64,000 bases of DNA from Amphibacillus marinus (GCF_900110345.1 NZ_FODJ01000015.1:1-64000), one strand, 5' to 3'; counted from the first letter of the stretch, positions 36,047-45,636 are shown. The notes: generated by a model from the sequence alone, not told the origin. Translations and numbers: made by a program.

Positions 36047-36889
36047 ATGTTAAAAAGTTTAGATCAGTTATTTAAAGAGAATGAAGGTAAGCGGGCAATT
36101 GGCTCTTTCAATGTCCATTGCTTGGAAATGTTACCAGCTATGTTAGAAGGGGCAAAGGAGCTTGATGCGCCAATTATCATTCAAACATCTCCTGGGACAG
36201 CGGAATATATCGGCTTGGACCTATTGGTTTCTAGCATGAACACGTTAGTGGAACGGTTGGGGATTAGTGCCTGTTTGCATATGGACCACTGTAAATCAAT
36301 CGAGTTCTTGAAGGAAGCGATTGATGCCGGCTATACTTCAGTTATGTATGATGGCTCTAGCTTAGATCTGGAAGAGAATATTAAGAACACAAGAATCGTG
36401 ACCAATTATGCAAGATCGAAACAGGTTTCAGTAGAAGGTGAAGTAGGAACGATTGGTGGCGCAGAGGATGGTTTGGTTGTAGTTGCAGAAGATGCTAGTT
36501 ACACACATCCAGAAGATGCTTATCGATTCGTTAGGGAAACAAAAGTAGACGCAATAGCAGTAGCCATCGGGACAACCCACGGCCAATACAAATCAAAAGC
36601 CAAGATTAATTTTAATCTATTGACAGAACTCTCAGCTAACCTTCAGGATGTCGGGCTGGTATTACACGGTGGTACAGGGGTCTCAGATGAGGATATGCGC
36701 AATTGTGTCGCTCAAGGTATGAAAAAAGTAAACGTTGGAACAGAATTGAATAAATCTTATATTGAAGAAGTCAACGGGACATTTTCTTCAGCAACACCGT
36801 TGACCTCATTGCGTAAACTTCTATTACCTGCAAATAATAGAATAAAAGATATTGTTATAGAGAAATCAAGGCTGTTCCAACTTATGTAA
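36047..36889 (+). CDS. Class II ketose-bisphosphate aldolase (FbaA/GatY type)
   Basis: About 280 residues. Metal-binding His are in CLHMDHCKS and VLHGGTG, with the acidic EGEVGTIGG loop and AIGTTHGQYKSK, all typical of fructose/tagatose-bisphosphate class II aldolases. I use the ATG at 36047 with GAGAGGGG upstream; a GTG frame from 36029 overlaps the TPR gene. It should cleave the bisphosphate made by the operon's kinase into two trioses (or triose plus aldose phosphate). It ends the operon. Confidence 0.9.
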   Translation: MLKSLDQLFKENEGKRAIGSFNVHCLEMLPAMLEGAKELDAPIIIQTSPGTAEYIGLDLLVSSMNTLVERLGISACLHMDHCKSIEFLKEAIDAGYTSVMYDGSSLDLEENIKNTRIVTNYARSKQVSVEGEVGTIGGAEDGLVVVAEDASYTHPEDAYRFVRETKVDAIAVAIGTTHGQYKSKAKINFNLLTELSANLQDVGLVLHGGTGVSDEDMRNCVAQGMKKVNVGTELNKSYIEEVNGTFSSATPLTSLRKLLLPANNRIKDIVIEKSRLFQLM

Positions 36890-36958
36890 GGAGTATTATA
36901 CTATAAAAATTAATAAATTTACAGTGTAAGATAAAGAGAGTTACCATAAGAAGGGTTA

Positions 36959-36990
36959 GATAAGATGAGGAGAACCATTCTCATCTTATC
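36959..36990. terminator. Hairpin between convergent operons
   Basis: GATAAGATGAG and CTCATCTTATC form a perfect 11-bp stem after the aldolase gene. The U tract is weak (TGGCTTTATC), so it may act in both directions or only partly. Confidence 0.5.
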
Positions 36991-37017
36991 TGGCTTTATC
37001 ATGGCTATTTTTCCGTA

Positions 37018-37239
37018 CTAGAGAACATAGTGAACCTTGTAGTAAAACCCAAACAGCTCAAGGTCAATGTATGTTAAATGTACAAAAAATTGCTCGTCTG
37101 AATTATAATCCTGAATGAGTTCTTGTGCGAAGATAATTGCTTGATCCGATCCTGATTTATTATTAAGTGTAGTGTTTAGAAACTCATCTGGTTCAACTAA
37201 AGTGAATGAAAATGTTGCTCCGTCCTCAGTTAAATCCAA
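37018..37239 (-). CDS. Hypothetical small protein, possibly truncated
   Basis: A 73-codon frame starting at a TTG without a ribosome site. The frame stays open upstream and would read LISTYILLFSISRTITLSTL, like a signal sequence, but no start codon is available there. It may be the remains of a secreted protein gene whose beginning was lost. No family recognised. Confidence 0.3.
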   Translation of the reverse strand: MDLTEDGATFSFTLVEPDEFLNTTLNNKSGSDQAIIFAQELIQDYNSDEQFFVHLTYIDLELFGFYYKVHYVL

Positions 37240-37305
37240 GGCAAGCGTTGAGAGTGTTATTGTTCTAGAAATTGAAAAAAGTAAAATGTAAGTACTAATA
37301 AGAAC

Positions 37306-37536
37306 TTATAGTGAAGTAAGTCCCCTAATTTTTATTTTTTGAAAAAAGCTAAGTTTCTTACTTGCGCTGAGCAGGTTAACGAAGCAACCGAGATTCACTG
37401 CTAACAAAACCCATCCGCCATATACTGTCATACTTTCAAGAATACCCAATTGAAAGAACAAAGACAATACGTAACCAATAGCGCAGGCAATGATGATGAA
37501 GCTTACAATTATATTTACAATGATAACCCTCTTCAT
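37306..37536 (-). CDS. Small two-span membrane protein
   Basis: A 76-residue protein with two hydrophobic segments (IIVNIIVSFIIIACAIGYVL and VYGGWVLLAVNLGCFVNLL) and a basic C-terminus. AGGAGGTG lies at ideal distance from the ATG, so it is very likely translated. No family recognised. Confidence 0.6.
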   Translation of the reverse strand: MKRVIIVNIIVSFIIIACAIGYVLSLFFQLGILESMTVYGGWVLLAVNLGCFVNLLSASKKLSFFQKIKIRGLTSL

Positions 37537-37577
37537 TTAGTCACCTCCTATAAAGCCTTTTATTAAAATTAAACTAT

Positions 37578-38078
37578 TTACTTCAAATAATAAACCATTT
37601 GCTCCTCATCATAATATCTATCTTGCCATTTTAATGCTCGCAGTTGCTTGCCGACCACCTCAAAACCAGTTGCTAGATACAACTGCTTAGCTGATTGGTT
37701 AGTCGTTACCACAGATAAATAGATTTGTTCTAATCCATCGAGTTGAGCAGCTTGTCCGATTGCACTGTTAACAAGCAGCTTTCCGATCCCTTTACCTCGT
37801 GCTTCTGGTTTTATATACATCGCAACAAGGTTAGCACGATGACTTAGCTTGACTAAGGTCTCCCTGACTAAGGTAATAACGCCAACTAGCTGTTTATCAA
37901 TAAATGCCCCAAAGGTAAAAGTAGTTTCAGAAGAAAGGCGATCGTGATAGCTATTTTCAGTCTGATTTTTCTCTTCCCCGTAGCTAGTGGCAAATGCTTC
38001 GTGACTATTTTGGAGTGCTTCTAGTCTAATAGCTAAATAGCTTTCAGCATCATTTGATTTGAGTTGTCTAATTTCCAT
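37578..38078 (-). CDS. GNAT-family N-acetyltransferase
   Basis: A 166-residue acetyl-CoA-dependent acetyltransferase. The acetyl-CoA loop is ARGKGIGKLLV within VAMYIKPEARGKGIGKLLVN, preceded by the beta-4 strand and followed by LSVVTTNQSAKQLYLATGFE. Substrate not predictable. It is 41 bp upstream of the small two-span gene in transcription order, and the two may share a transcript. Confidence 0.88.
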   Translation of the reverse strand: MEIRQLKSNDAESYLAIRLEALQNSHEAFATSYGEEKNQTENSYHDRLSSETTFTFGAFIDKQLVGVITLVRETLVKLSHRANLVAMYIKPEARGKGIGKLLVNSAIGQAAQLDGLEQIYLSVVTTNQSAKQLYLATGFEVVGKQLRALKWQDRYYDEEQMVYYLK

Positions 38079-38243
38079 AACGTCGAGCCTGCCCTTCTAG
38101 GTAAAAGCTATTTTGCTATATTATACAGTATCCAGCTTGTATGTGTGTACCCATGAACGAAATCAATACCATCACTAGCTTCCCACTGATGAAAACCTAA
38201 AATATTAACAGGTAAAAAATAATAAACTTTTACTAAAAATGCA

Positions 38244-38294
38244 TTGACAAAGATAGCGCTTTCATTTAAAATCCAAAGTAAGGTAACCGGTTAC
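38244..38294 (+). promoter_or_regulatory. LacI-gene promoter with cre-like site and operator
   Basis: TTGACA at 38244-38249, 17 bp, TAAAAT at 38267-38272. The spacer contains AAGATAGCGCTTTCA, close to a CcpA cre site. The perfect palindrome GTAACCGGTTAC at 38283-38294 lies at the start of the transcript, where a LacI-type repressor would block its own gene. Confidence 0.8.
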
Positions 38295-38332
38295 TTATTA
38301 ACGGTTAATACAAACAAAGGTAGTCGATCTGA

Positions 38333-39355
38333 ATGGAGCATAAAAAAGTAACAATCTACGATTTAGCAAGAGAGGCAGGTGTTTCCACTGCTACGGTTTC
38401 CCGTGTCATTGCTGGTAATTATCCAGTTAGTCAAGGAACGCGCGAGAAAGTACAGCAAATTATTGATCATTATAATTACCACCCCAATGCGCTTGCGAGA
38501 ACCCTCAGTAATAAAAAGTCAAAGTTAATTGGCTTTATTACGCCTGCAATTACTAATCCATTTTTTTCACAGGTGTTTGTCGAGGTGGAGAAATCTGCAC
38601 TAGAAAAAGGCTATTCCGTTTTGCTTGGCAATTCGCTGAATGACCGCGAGATCGAGGCGCGCTATATTCGCATGCTTTTGGAGCAACAGGCCGAGGGCAT
38701 TATTCTATTAGGGGGGTTGATTAATGATAGCAATCCAGATCTAGAGCGGGTACAGGAACTCATTGCGATACAGAAACGCACCAAGCTAGTGATGATTAAT
38801 GGCAGTGTTGAGGGGATGGGTAATTGCTCAATCAGTACAGATGAAGCTGCGGGCATGCGACTAATCATTGACCATTTAGTAAGGCAAGGCCACCGAAAAA
38901 TTGGCTTGATTGGTGGTGTTAAAGGCATCACAACAACAGATATTAAGGTGAGCACCTTTAAAGCAGAGCTCAAGAAACATCAGTTAATTTTCAGAAAATC
39001 GTGGCAGTGTTACAGTGAATACAGTATTGAAGGCGGAGAGGATGGTTTTAAACAATTAATGAGCTTGAACAAAGAGGTACCCACAGCTTTAATTGGTATT
39101 AATGACATGGTTGGGGTTGGGATGATTAAAGCTTCTAAGCGTTATCCGAATCAGCACTTTGCTTTTGTTGGTTTTGATGACACAAGCTTAGCTCAGACAT
39201 CTTCACCAGAGCTGACGAGTGTTCGTCATCCTTATGAGGAGCTAGGGAAGCGCGCAATTGAGATGATGGAAGCGAATGCGAAGGCGCAGCATGTCATGCT
39301 CGCACCATCATTGGTCGTTAAGGAGTCAACGGTAAAATCGATAAATAGAGTATAA
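38333..39355 (+). CDS. LacI-family repressor
   Basis: A 340-residue regulator. HTH and hinge helix: VTIYDLAREAGVSTATVSRV and NALARTLSNKKS. The rest is a periplasmic-binding-protein-like sensor (LIGFITPAITNPFF, FVGFDDTSLAQTSSPELTSV). Identical GTAACCGGTTAC sites precede this gene and the GH2 gene, so it probably represses both itself and the glycoside operon, with a sugar from GH2 action as inducer; inference. Ribosome site is weak. Confidence 0.92.
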   Translation: MEHKKVTIYDLAREAGVSTATVSRVIAGNYPVSQGTREKVQQIIDHYNYHPNALARTLSNKKSKLIGFITPAITNPFFSQVFVEVEKSALEKGYSVLLGNSLNDREIEARYIRMLLEQQAEGIILLGGLINDSNPDLERVQELIAIQKRTKLVMINGSVEGMGNCSISTDEAAGMRLIIDHLVRQGHRKIGLIGGVKGITTTDIKVSTFKAELKKHQLIFRKSWQCYSEYSIEGGEDGFKQLMSLNKEVPTALIGINDMVGVGMIKASKRYPNQHFAFVGFDDTSLAQTSSPELTSVRHPYEELGKRAIEMMEANAKAQHVMLAPSLVVKESTVKSINRV

Positions 39356-39400
39356 AAATTTCCTCGCGAAGTAAACTTCGTAGTTAATTTTACTATTATA

Positions 39401-39412
39401 GTAACCGGTTAC
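39401..39412 (+). promoter_or_regulatory. LacI operator before the GH2 operon
   Basis: GTAACCGGTTAC, identical to the palindrome at 38283-38294, 38 bp before the GH2 start. A small hairpin CGAAGT/ACTTCG lies just upstream at about 39367-39380, possibly a weak terminator for the LacI gene. I see no clear separate promoter here. Confidence 0.75.
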
Positions 39413-39449
39413 TATGGCTGCTGGTTACTACATAAGAAAGGTGATTAAC

Positions 39450-41795
39450 ATGACAAATAAGGACAACATGAACCTTGATTGGCGTTTTTTACAAGGGGAA
39501 GAGAAAAAGGCTTGGTATAAAGGGTTTGATGATCAGCATTGGCGCCATGTCCAGCTCCCGCATGATTGGTCGGTGGAATCCCCCTTCTCAAAGGCGCATT
39601 CAAGTGGAACGGGCTATTTACCAGGTGGGCTTGGTTGGTATCGCAAGTCATTTCTATTACCAGAGGGCATTGAAGATAAAAAAGTCACGTTGACAGTCGA
39701 AGGTGCTTATCAGAACGCAAAGCTGTGGGTTAATAGCTATTACTTAGGCTATCGCCCCTATGGTTACAGCACGTTCAGCTATGATATTTCTGATTTTATT
39801 ACAGCGGGAGACAATGTGCTTGCGATTAGATTGGATCACCCATCAACAAGTGACTCACGCTGGTTTACCGGCTCTGGTATTTATCGCAATGTTTACTTAA
39901 CGGTTCAAGCTCAAACACGGATTGTACCAGAAAGCACCTTCTACTATACAGAAGCTGCTGACAAAAATAGTGCAACCGTTGCAATCGAAACAGTAGTTGA
40001 AAATGCGACTGCTCAGCAGAGGGACCTTGAAATTGTAAGCGCTCTATACAGTGAAACAGGGCAGCTGAAAGCTGAAAGCTCTCAGATTGTGACTTTGCAG
40101 GCTGGTGTGACGGAACAGTTGGCATTCGAGTTAGCTGTTAAACAGCCTCAGTTATGGTCGCCTGACACGCCGTACTTGTATCAATTAAAGACCTGTGTGT
40201 TTCAAGGGGAAGCACTCGTTGATGAGCAAACAATCCCAGTTGGAATTAGGACCATTAAGTTTGATGCGGAAACGGGCTTTTTCTTAAATAAGCAGCCAAC
40301 ACTATTAAAAGGGGTATGTGTCCATCATGATGCCGGTACGTTAGGTGCTGCTGTGCCTAAGGCGGTATGGCGTCGGCGACTGGAAAAGTTTAAAGACCTT
40401 GGTGCCAATGCGATTCGAATGAGTCACAATCCCCCGGCCCCAGACCTATTGGCTTTATGTGATGAACTGGGTTTCTTGGTTATTGATGAAATTTTCGATG
40501 AATGGGAAGGCCCGAAAAACAAATGGTCAACAGGGCATAACGTCTATCCTCCAAAGCATGATGGCTATTTTGAGCATTTTCCGGATTGGGGTGAACGTGA
40601 TTTGAAGGACTGGGTGCGAAGAGATCGTAATCACCCGTCAATTATTGCATGGAGTATTGGTAATGAAATCGATTATCCCAATGATCCGTATTGCCACCCA
40701 TCATTTAAGGAAATGACCGGTAACAATGATAAGGATAAACCAGTTGAAGAGCGCAGGTACGATCCCAATAAGCCAAATGCAGAGCGGCTTGTCAGCATTT
40801 CCAAAAAACTAGTCAGTTATGTTAAGGAAATTGATCAGACCAGACCGGTCACCGCAGCGTTAGCTTATCCCGAGCTGTCGAGCTTAACTGGACTGTCAGA
40901 TACATTAGATATTGTTGGCTATAACTACAAAGAACACCTCTATGAACAGGATCACGAGCGAAAGGCAAGCCAAGTTATCTACGGTAGTGAAAATAGCCAC
41001 AGTGTTGACAATTGGTTAGAGGTGGTCAATCGTCCTTACATTTCAGGTCAATTCTTATGGACTGGCATTGATTTTCTTGGCGAGGCGCAGGGGTGGCCAA
41101 TTAGGGGTTCAATGGCTGGTCTACTTGACTTGGCTGGTTATGAAAAACCGGGCTACTATTTGCGTAAAAGCTTATGGTCACAGATGTTATTCGGTAAATT
41201 GACTGTTGAGAAGTTGGGGAGTCACCGAGAAGCATTCATGTGGGATTACGCCACTAACGATCAAGTTATTATTCGAGGCTATACCAATGCATCCAAAGCG
41301 GAGTGCTTTGTTAATGGTCAATCGCTGGGAGTTAAACAACGATGGCAAATTGGCGAAGTGCCTGAGTGGCAGACAAGCTATCAAGCAGGAGAAGTTAAGC
41401 TAATCGTCTTAAGCGAAACGGGTGAGTCCTTTGAGGAGGTGATAGCCACACCAAGCCATGATCAATGCTTACTAAAAGCCGTAAGTGATCAAACAAGATT
41501 AGTAGCGAATGGTGAAGATATCTCTCATATAGAAGTGGTGCTTACCGATCACGAGGGGAGGCTAGTGCAGAAAGATCAAGAACAGATTGAAGTGAGCACT
41601 GCTGGTCCAATTGAAGTATTAGGCATTGAAAATGGTGACCTCACTGATTTGACACCATACTTTGCCGCACATCGGAAATTTTATCATGGACGTGTCTTGA
41701 TTTACGTACGGAGTAAAACGGAGCCTGGTGAGGCCACGGTTCATATCAGTAGTACAGGTGCAACAGCTACAAACGTTAAGTTTACCATTGTTTAA
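39450..41795 (+). CDS. Glycoside hydrolase family 2 enzyme (beta-galactosidase-like)
   Basis: About 781 residues, no signal peptide. Order: N-terminal sugar-binding domain (WRHVQLPHDWSVESPF, GGLGWYRKSF, DSRWFTGSGIYRNVYL), immunoglobulin-like domain, TIM barrel with the acid/base Glu in AWSIGNEIDYP, nucleophile Glu in IYGSENSH, then C-terminal beta domains (DUF4982-type). Family members hydrolyse beta-galactosides or beta-glucuronides; the exact bond cannot be read. ATG 39450 follows AAAGGTGATT. It heads an operon with a sugar ABC importer, so it likely works on imported oligosaccharides. Confidence 0.87.
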   Translation: MTNKDNMNLDWRFLQGEEKKAWYKGFDDQHWRHVQLPHDWSVESPFSKAHSSGTGYLPGGLGWYRKSFLLPEGIEDKKVTLTVEGAYQNAKLWVNSYYLGYRPYGYSTFSYDISDFITAGDNVLAIRLDHPSTSDSRWFTGSGIYRNVYLTVQAQTRIVPESTFYYTEAADKNSATVAIETVVENATAQQRDLEIVSALYSETGQLKAESSQIVTLQAGVTEQLAFELAVKQPQLWSPDTPYLYQLKTCVFQGEALVDEQTIPVGIRTIKFDAETGFFLNKQPTLLKGVCVHHDAGTLGAAVPKAVWRRRLEKFKDLGANAIRMSHNPPAPDLLALCDELGFLVIDEIFDEWEGPKNKWSTGHNVYPPKHDGYFEHFPDWGERDLKDWVRRDRNHPSIIAWSIGNEIDYPNDPYCHPSFKEMTGNNDKDKPVEERRYDPNKPNAERLVSISKKLVSYVKEIDQTRPVTAALAYPELSSLTGLSDTLDIVGYNYKEHLYEQDHERKASQVIYGSENSHSVDNWLEVVNRPYISGQFLWTGIDFLGEAQGWPIRGSMAGLLDLAGYEKPGYYLRKSLWSQMLFGKLTVEKLGSHREAFMWDYATNDQVIIRGYTNASKAECFVNGQSLGVKQRWQIGEVPEWQTSYQAGEVKLIVLSETGESFEEVIATPSHDQCLLKAVSDQTRLVANGEDISHIEVVLTDHEGRLVQKDQEQIEVSTAGPIEVLGIENGDLTDLTPYFAAHRKFYHGRVLIYVRSKTEPGEATVHISSTGATATNVKFTIV

Positions 41796-41818
41796 ATGAT
41801 AAAAGGGAGGCGTTAGTA

Positions 41819-43150
41819 ATGTTGAAGAAAATTGGTTGGGTCTTGCTTTTGCTGGTTATGTTTGTTTTAGTGGCGTGTGGGGATGATGATATTACGATTG
41901 GTGATGATGGTACTTCTGACAATGGGTCAGACAATGTGAGTGGGGATAAAACCACTGTTCGTTTCTCTTATTGGGGGGGCGACTTTGATCAAGAACGGAT
42001 GGAGAAGATTAAAGCTGCCTTTGAAGAACAAAATGATACGATTCATGTCGAGCTCGTCAATGTTCCAGATGGTGAATATGACCAGCACCTGTTAACCCGC
42101 TTTGCGTCTGGTGATGTCTATGACATTGTTCAGCTTGCCGAAAATTCTTATTATTTCTCTGCTCGAGGTGTGTTGGAGGATTTAACACCATGGGCTGAAG
42201 AAGATGCGAATTTTGATTTGGATGATTTCTATGAAGTGGGGATTGAAGGCTATACCCATAATGATCGGTTATATGGGCTACCGCTTCGGCTGGGGACGGT
42301 CATGATGTTTTATAACAAGGATTTACTTGATCAACAAGGCTTAGCTTATCCAGATGAGCATTCGACCTGGGAAGAGATTATTGAAATGGCTGAAGCGATT
42401 ACCAACCCAGCTGAGGGCACATTTGGTATGAACCCATTAGGTGGCTGGTGGGCAAGTACAAGTCAGTTTACCCGCTCCCATGGCGTGAGAATGCTGAGTG
42501 AGGATTTCACAGAATTTCAATTAGATTCGCCAGCAGGTATTGAAGTAATTGAGAAAATGCAATATTTAGTTAACGATTTAAATGTGGCGCCAAATACCTC
42601 GCAAATTCCAGAGGGGATTGATCTTTGGACCAGTGGACGACAAGGCTTCTTAATTGATGGGCCATGGCATATTCTATCTAGTCGAGCAAACATCATGGAC
42701 TTTGAGTGGGATATGACAAGTGCGCCAACCATGACTGGTGTTGCGGATACTGCCCCAACATTCTCAAACGCTTTTCATATCGCCGAGGCATCGGCTAATA
42801 AGGATGCTGCCTGGGAGGTTATCAAATTCTGGACAGGAACTGAAGCGCAGGAGATTCTAGCCAGTGAGCATGCGGAGACCCCATCGCGCCGTTCAGTGGC
42901 GGAATCAGATGCCTACTTAGCCATTGGTGATATCGGCCCGGAAAACTTTGCTTCCACTCTTGCTGCGGTTGAAGGTGCATTCCCGCCCGAGGCTTCATTA
43001 ATGTGGAGTGAAATTAACGAAGAGGTGCAAAATCGGTTATCGAGAATTGTGAATTTGGAAGAGCCTGTTGACGCTGAAATGGAGGCGCTTAGACGGGATG
43101 TTGAACCGATTCTTGAAGAACAAGCAAGACTACTAGAAAGCTTTCAATAA
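41819..43150 (+). CDS. Sugar ABC transporter substrate-binding lipoprotein
   Basis: A 443-residue extracellular lipoprotein: signal MLKKIGWVLLLLVMFVLVAC with lipobox LVAC, an acidic linker, then the family 1 sugar-binding fold (TVRFSYWGGDFDQERMEKI, YDIVQLAENSYYF, YGLPLRLGTVMMFYNKDLL). AAGGGAGG precedes the ATG. It supplies oligosaccharide to the two permeases that follow. No ATPase gene is nearby; such importers often share an MsmK-type ATPase. Confidence 0.92.
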   Translation: MLKKIGWVLLLLVMFVLVACGDDDITIGDDGTSDNGSDNVSGDKTTVRFSYWGGDFDQERMEKIKAAFEEQNDTIHVELVNVPDGEYDQHLLTRFASGDVYDIVQLAENSYYFSARGVLEDLTPWAEEDANFDLDDFYEVGIEGYTHNDRLYGLPLRLGTVMMFYNKDLLDQQGLAYPDEHSTWEEIIEMAEAITNPAEGTFGMNPLGGWWASTSQFTRSHGVRMLSEDFTEFQLDSPAGIEVIEKMQYLVNDLNVAPNTSQIPEGIDLWTSGRQGFLIDGPWHILSSRANIMDFEWDMTSAPTMTGVADTAPTFSNAFHIAEASANKDAAWEVIKFWTGTEAQEILASEHAETPSRRSVAESDAYLAIGDIGPENFASTLAAVEGAFPPEASLMWSEINEEVQNRLSRIVNLEEPVDAEMEALRRDVEPILEEQARLLESFQ

Positions 43151-43162
43151 AGCGTGAGAATG

Positions 43163-43197
43163 GCTAATTACTAGGGGTATAACCTCTAGTAATTAGC
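43163..43197 (+). other. Intercistronic hairpin after the binding-protein gene
   Basis: GCTAATTACTAGGGG and CCTCTAGTAATTAGC form a strong stem with a short loop and no U tract. Hairpins in this place often stabilise the upstream binding-protein message relative to the permeases. Confidence 0.6.
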
Positions 43198-43224
43198 TAA
43201 ATTGCACAAGGGAGGGTTTTTCTT

Positions 43225-44100
43225 ATGAATAATGAAAAAAAGAAGTTTTGGCTCTATATCGCTCCTTTTATCATTGGCTTTACTTTATTTACACTCGGAC
43301 CAATGCTTGCATCAATTTACTTAAGCTTTACCCGCTATGATGTACTGACCTCTGCTGAGTGGATCGGGATTGGTAACTACACAAGCCTGTTTCAGAATGA
43401 TCGCTTCTGGACGCTATTTGGCAATACGCTTTACTATGTATTCATAGGTGTACCTATTAATGTTGTCGCATCACTCATTGTAGCACTTGTTCTCTATCGG
43501 AACATCCCGGCAATATCTTTTTTTAGAACAACCTTTTACCTACCATCAATCTTTGGTGGTGTTGCGATTTTAATCTTATGGAATTACATGCTTGCGCCGG
43601 GCTTCCAGGGCGAAAATGTTGGGGTTATTAATGCCCTGTTAGCAATGGTTGGCATTGATGGACCAGGCTGGTTAAGTGATCCAAATTGGGCAAAGCCCGC
43701 CATTATTATGACGCAGCTATGGGGTGTGGGTGGCAATATGCTGATTCTGTTGCCAGCACTAGCAAGTGTGCCGCAAGATCAGCTTGAAGCGGCAGACATT
43801 GATGGTGCGTCATCAATTAGAAAGTTCTTCTCAGTCGTTATTCCTCAAATAAGCCCCTCATTGTTCTTTATGCTCACAATGGGGATGATCAATACCTTTA
43901 AAATGTTTAATGAGCCCATGATTTTACCCGGAGCTGATCGGCAGTGGACCGATACGTTAATGGTCCATTTATATAGCAATGCCTTTGAGAATTATCGGAT
44001 GGGCTATGCCTCTGCTTTAGCATGGGTCATGTTTGTCATCATTATGTTCTTCACCCTTATCCAATTGGGGTTAGGGAAGAAGTGGGTGCATTATGAATAA
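43225..44100 (+). CDS. Sugar ABC transporter permease (first)
   Basis: A 291-residue membrane protein with six spans and the ATPase-contact EAA loop EAADIDGASSIRKFFSVVIP (about 188-207), of the MalF/UgpA type. It pairs with the following permease, whose start lies within its last codons (8-bp overlap). Confidence 0.92.
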   Translation: MNNEKKKFWLYIAPFIIGFTLFTLGPMLASIYLSFTRYDVLTSAEWIGIGNYTSLFQNDRFWTLFGNTLYYVFIGVPINVVASLIVALVLYRNIPAISFFRTTFYLPSIFGGVAILILWNYMLAPGFQGENVGVINALLAMVGIDGPGWLSDPNWAKPAIIMTQLWGVGGNMLILLPALASVPQDQLEAADIDGASSIRKFFSVVIPQISPSLFFMLTMGMINTFKMFNEPMILPGADRQWTDTLMVHLYSNAFENYRMGYASALAWVMFVIIMFFTLIQLGLGKKWVHYE

Positions 44101-44974
44101 TAAGCAAATAAAGAATTTGAAGGAAATATCAGTATTACCACTGAAAGTCAAACTATTAATAGCGCTAAAGTATGGTTTTTTAATTGGATTAACCATTGTG
44201 TTTTTAATTCCCTTGGTTTGGACACTATCTGGTTCGTTTAAGCCGTCAGGACGGATTTTCACTTTGCCAATTCAGTGGATTCCAGCAACCTTTCACTGGG
44301 AGAATTATGCGAATTTACTTGATCGTTTTCCGTTTTTTCGATTTGCTTTAAATAGCCTTGTTTTAGTTGGATTTAATATGGTCTTTACCATCATTTCGTC
44401 CTTACTTGTTGCATACGGTTTTGCCCGTTTTAGACATCCATGGAATCAGAAATTGTTTATTTTTGTGCTAGCAACCATGATGATTCCGCCACAGGTCACC
44501 TTAATTCCCCAGTTCTTAATTTTTTCCAAGTTAGGCTGGGTAGATAGCTATTTGCCGTTAATTGTGCCTAATTTATTTGGCAATGCCTTTAACATTTTCC
44601 TCATGCGACAGTTTATTATGGGGATACCGCGGAGTTTAGATGAGTCTGCCTATATGGACGGAGCCAATTCATTTAAAATATTAACAAAAATTATCGTGCC
44701 ACTGTGTATGCCGGTAATTATCACCATTGGTGTGTTTACCTTTAATAGTAACTGGAACGACTTTATGGGACCATTAATCTATTTAAGTACACAGGCTAAG
44801 TATCCATTACAGCTTGCTCTTTATACATTGGATGCCGGGCGCCAGGGTATTACTGACTTTGGGATGTTATTTGCCGCTTCAATTGTTGCGCTTATCCCAC
44901 CAATGTTTTTATTTGTTTTCCTACAGAAGCACGTGATGGCTGGAATAAAGATCGGTGGTTCCATCAAAGGATAA
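44093..44974 (+). CDS. Sugar ABC transporter permease (second)
   Basis: A 293-residue MalG/UgpE-type permease with six spans, an early WTLSGSFKPSGRIF segment, and the EAA loop ESAYMDGANSFKILTKIIVP. It forms the channel with the upstream permease. Confidence 0.92.
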   Translation: MNNKQIKNLKEISVLPLKVKLLIALKYGFLIGLTIVFLIPLVWTLSGSFKPSGRIFTLPIQWIPATFHWENYANLLDRFPFFRFALNSLVLVGFNMVFTIISSLLVAYGFARFRHPWNQKLFIFVLATMMIPPQVTLIPQFLIFSKLGWVDSYLPLIVPNLFGNAFNIFLMRQFIMGIPRSLDESAYMDGANSFKILTKIIVPLCMPVIITIGVFTFNSNWNDFMGPLIYLSTQAKYPLQLALYTLDAGRQGITDFGMLFAASIVALIPPMFLFVFLQKHVMAGIKIGGSIKG

Positions 44975-44997
44975 TTTGATTAGGGGGGACGACACTT

Positions 44998-45636
44998 ATG
45001 TATTTAGAAAATCAACCGATCCTACAAAAGCTGTACACATTAGCAATCTGGATATCACGCCTCGCAACAGTCAACTTACTTTGGCTCAGCTTTACTGTGC
45101 TAGGCTTAGGTTTATTTGGTATCGGCCCTGCCACAGCGGCAATGAGTGCGGTCATTAGTCGCTGGATAGATAGTGACATTAGCTTCTCTATTGTACGCGT
45201 TTTTGTTAGCGTTTTTCGCAAGTATTTCTTTAAGACCAATCTGATTTTTTTGAGCTTAGCATTAATAGCGAGTGTGCTTGTTTACAATTACGCGTTTATT
45301 GAAGCAAATAATCTGCCTGTTTTTTACCGTGTCGTCACCCTAGCCATGGGTGTAATCCATCTGTTAATGAGTATCATCATCATTCCGTTATACACCAATA
45401 ATGATGTTGGTATTGTGACGTTATTTAAAACGAGTGCTCTATTTGTAGTTGGTTATCCGGTAAACTCGATTATTATTGCTGTGACGGCAGCAGGATTAAT
45501 TATCATACAGTTGTTTATGCCTGGGCTGCTTTTCTTTTTTTCAGGAAGTGGTATCACCTTTGTTGTCGTATTACGCATGAAAAAAGCAATAGCTAAAACG
45601 CGTGCAATACAAAATGAACGACTAGAAAACACTTAG
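44998..45636 (+). CDS. YesL/DUF624 family membrane protein
   Basis: A 212-residue membrane protein with about five spans. LWISRLATVNLLWLSFTVLGL-like N-terminus, GIGPATAAMSAV and FRKYFFKTNLIFL fit DUF624 (YesL), which is often encoded with rhamnogalacturonan or other glycoside ABC operons. Role unproven. GGGGGGAC lies upstream of the ATG. Confidence 0.8.
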   Translation: MYLENQPILQKLYTLAIWISRLATVNLLWLSFTVLGLGLFGIGPATAAMSAVISRWIDSDISFSIVRVFVSVFRKYFFKTNLIFLSLALIASVLVYNYAFIEANNLPVFYRVVTLAMGVIHLLMSIIIIPLYTNNDVGIVTLFKTSALFVVGYPVNSIIIAVTAAGLIIIQLFMPGLLFFFSGSGITFVVVLRMKKAIAKTRAIQNERLENT

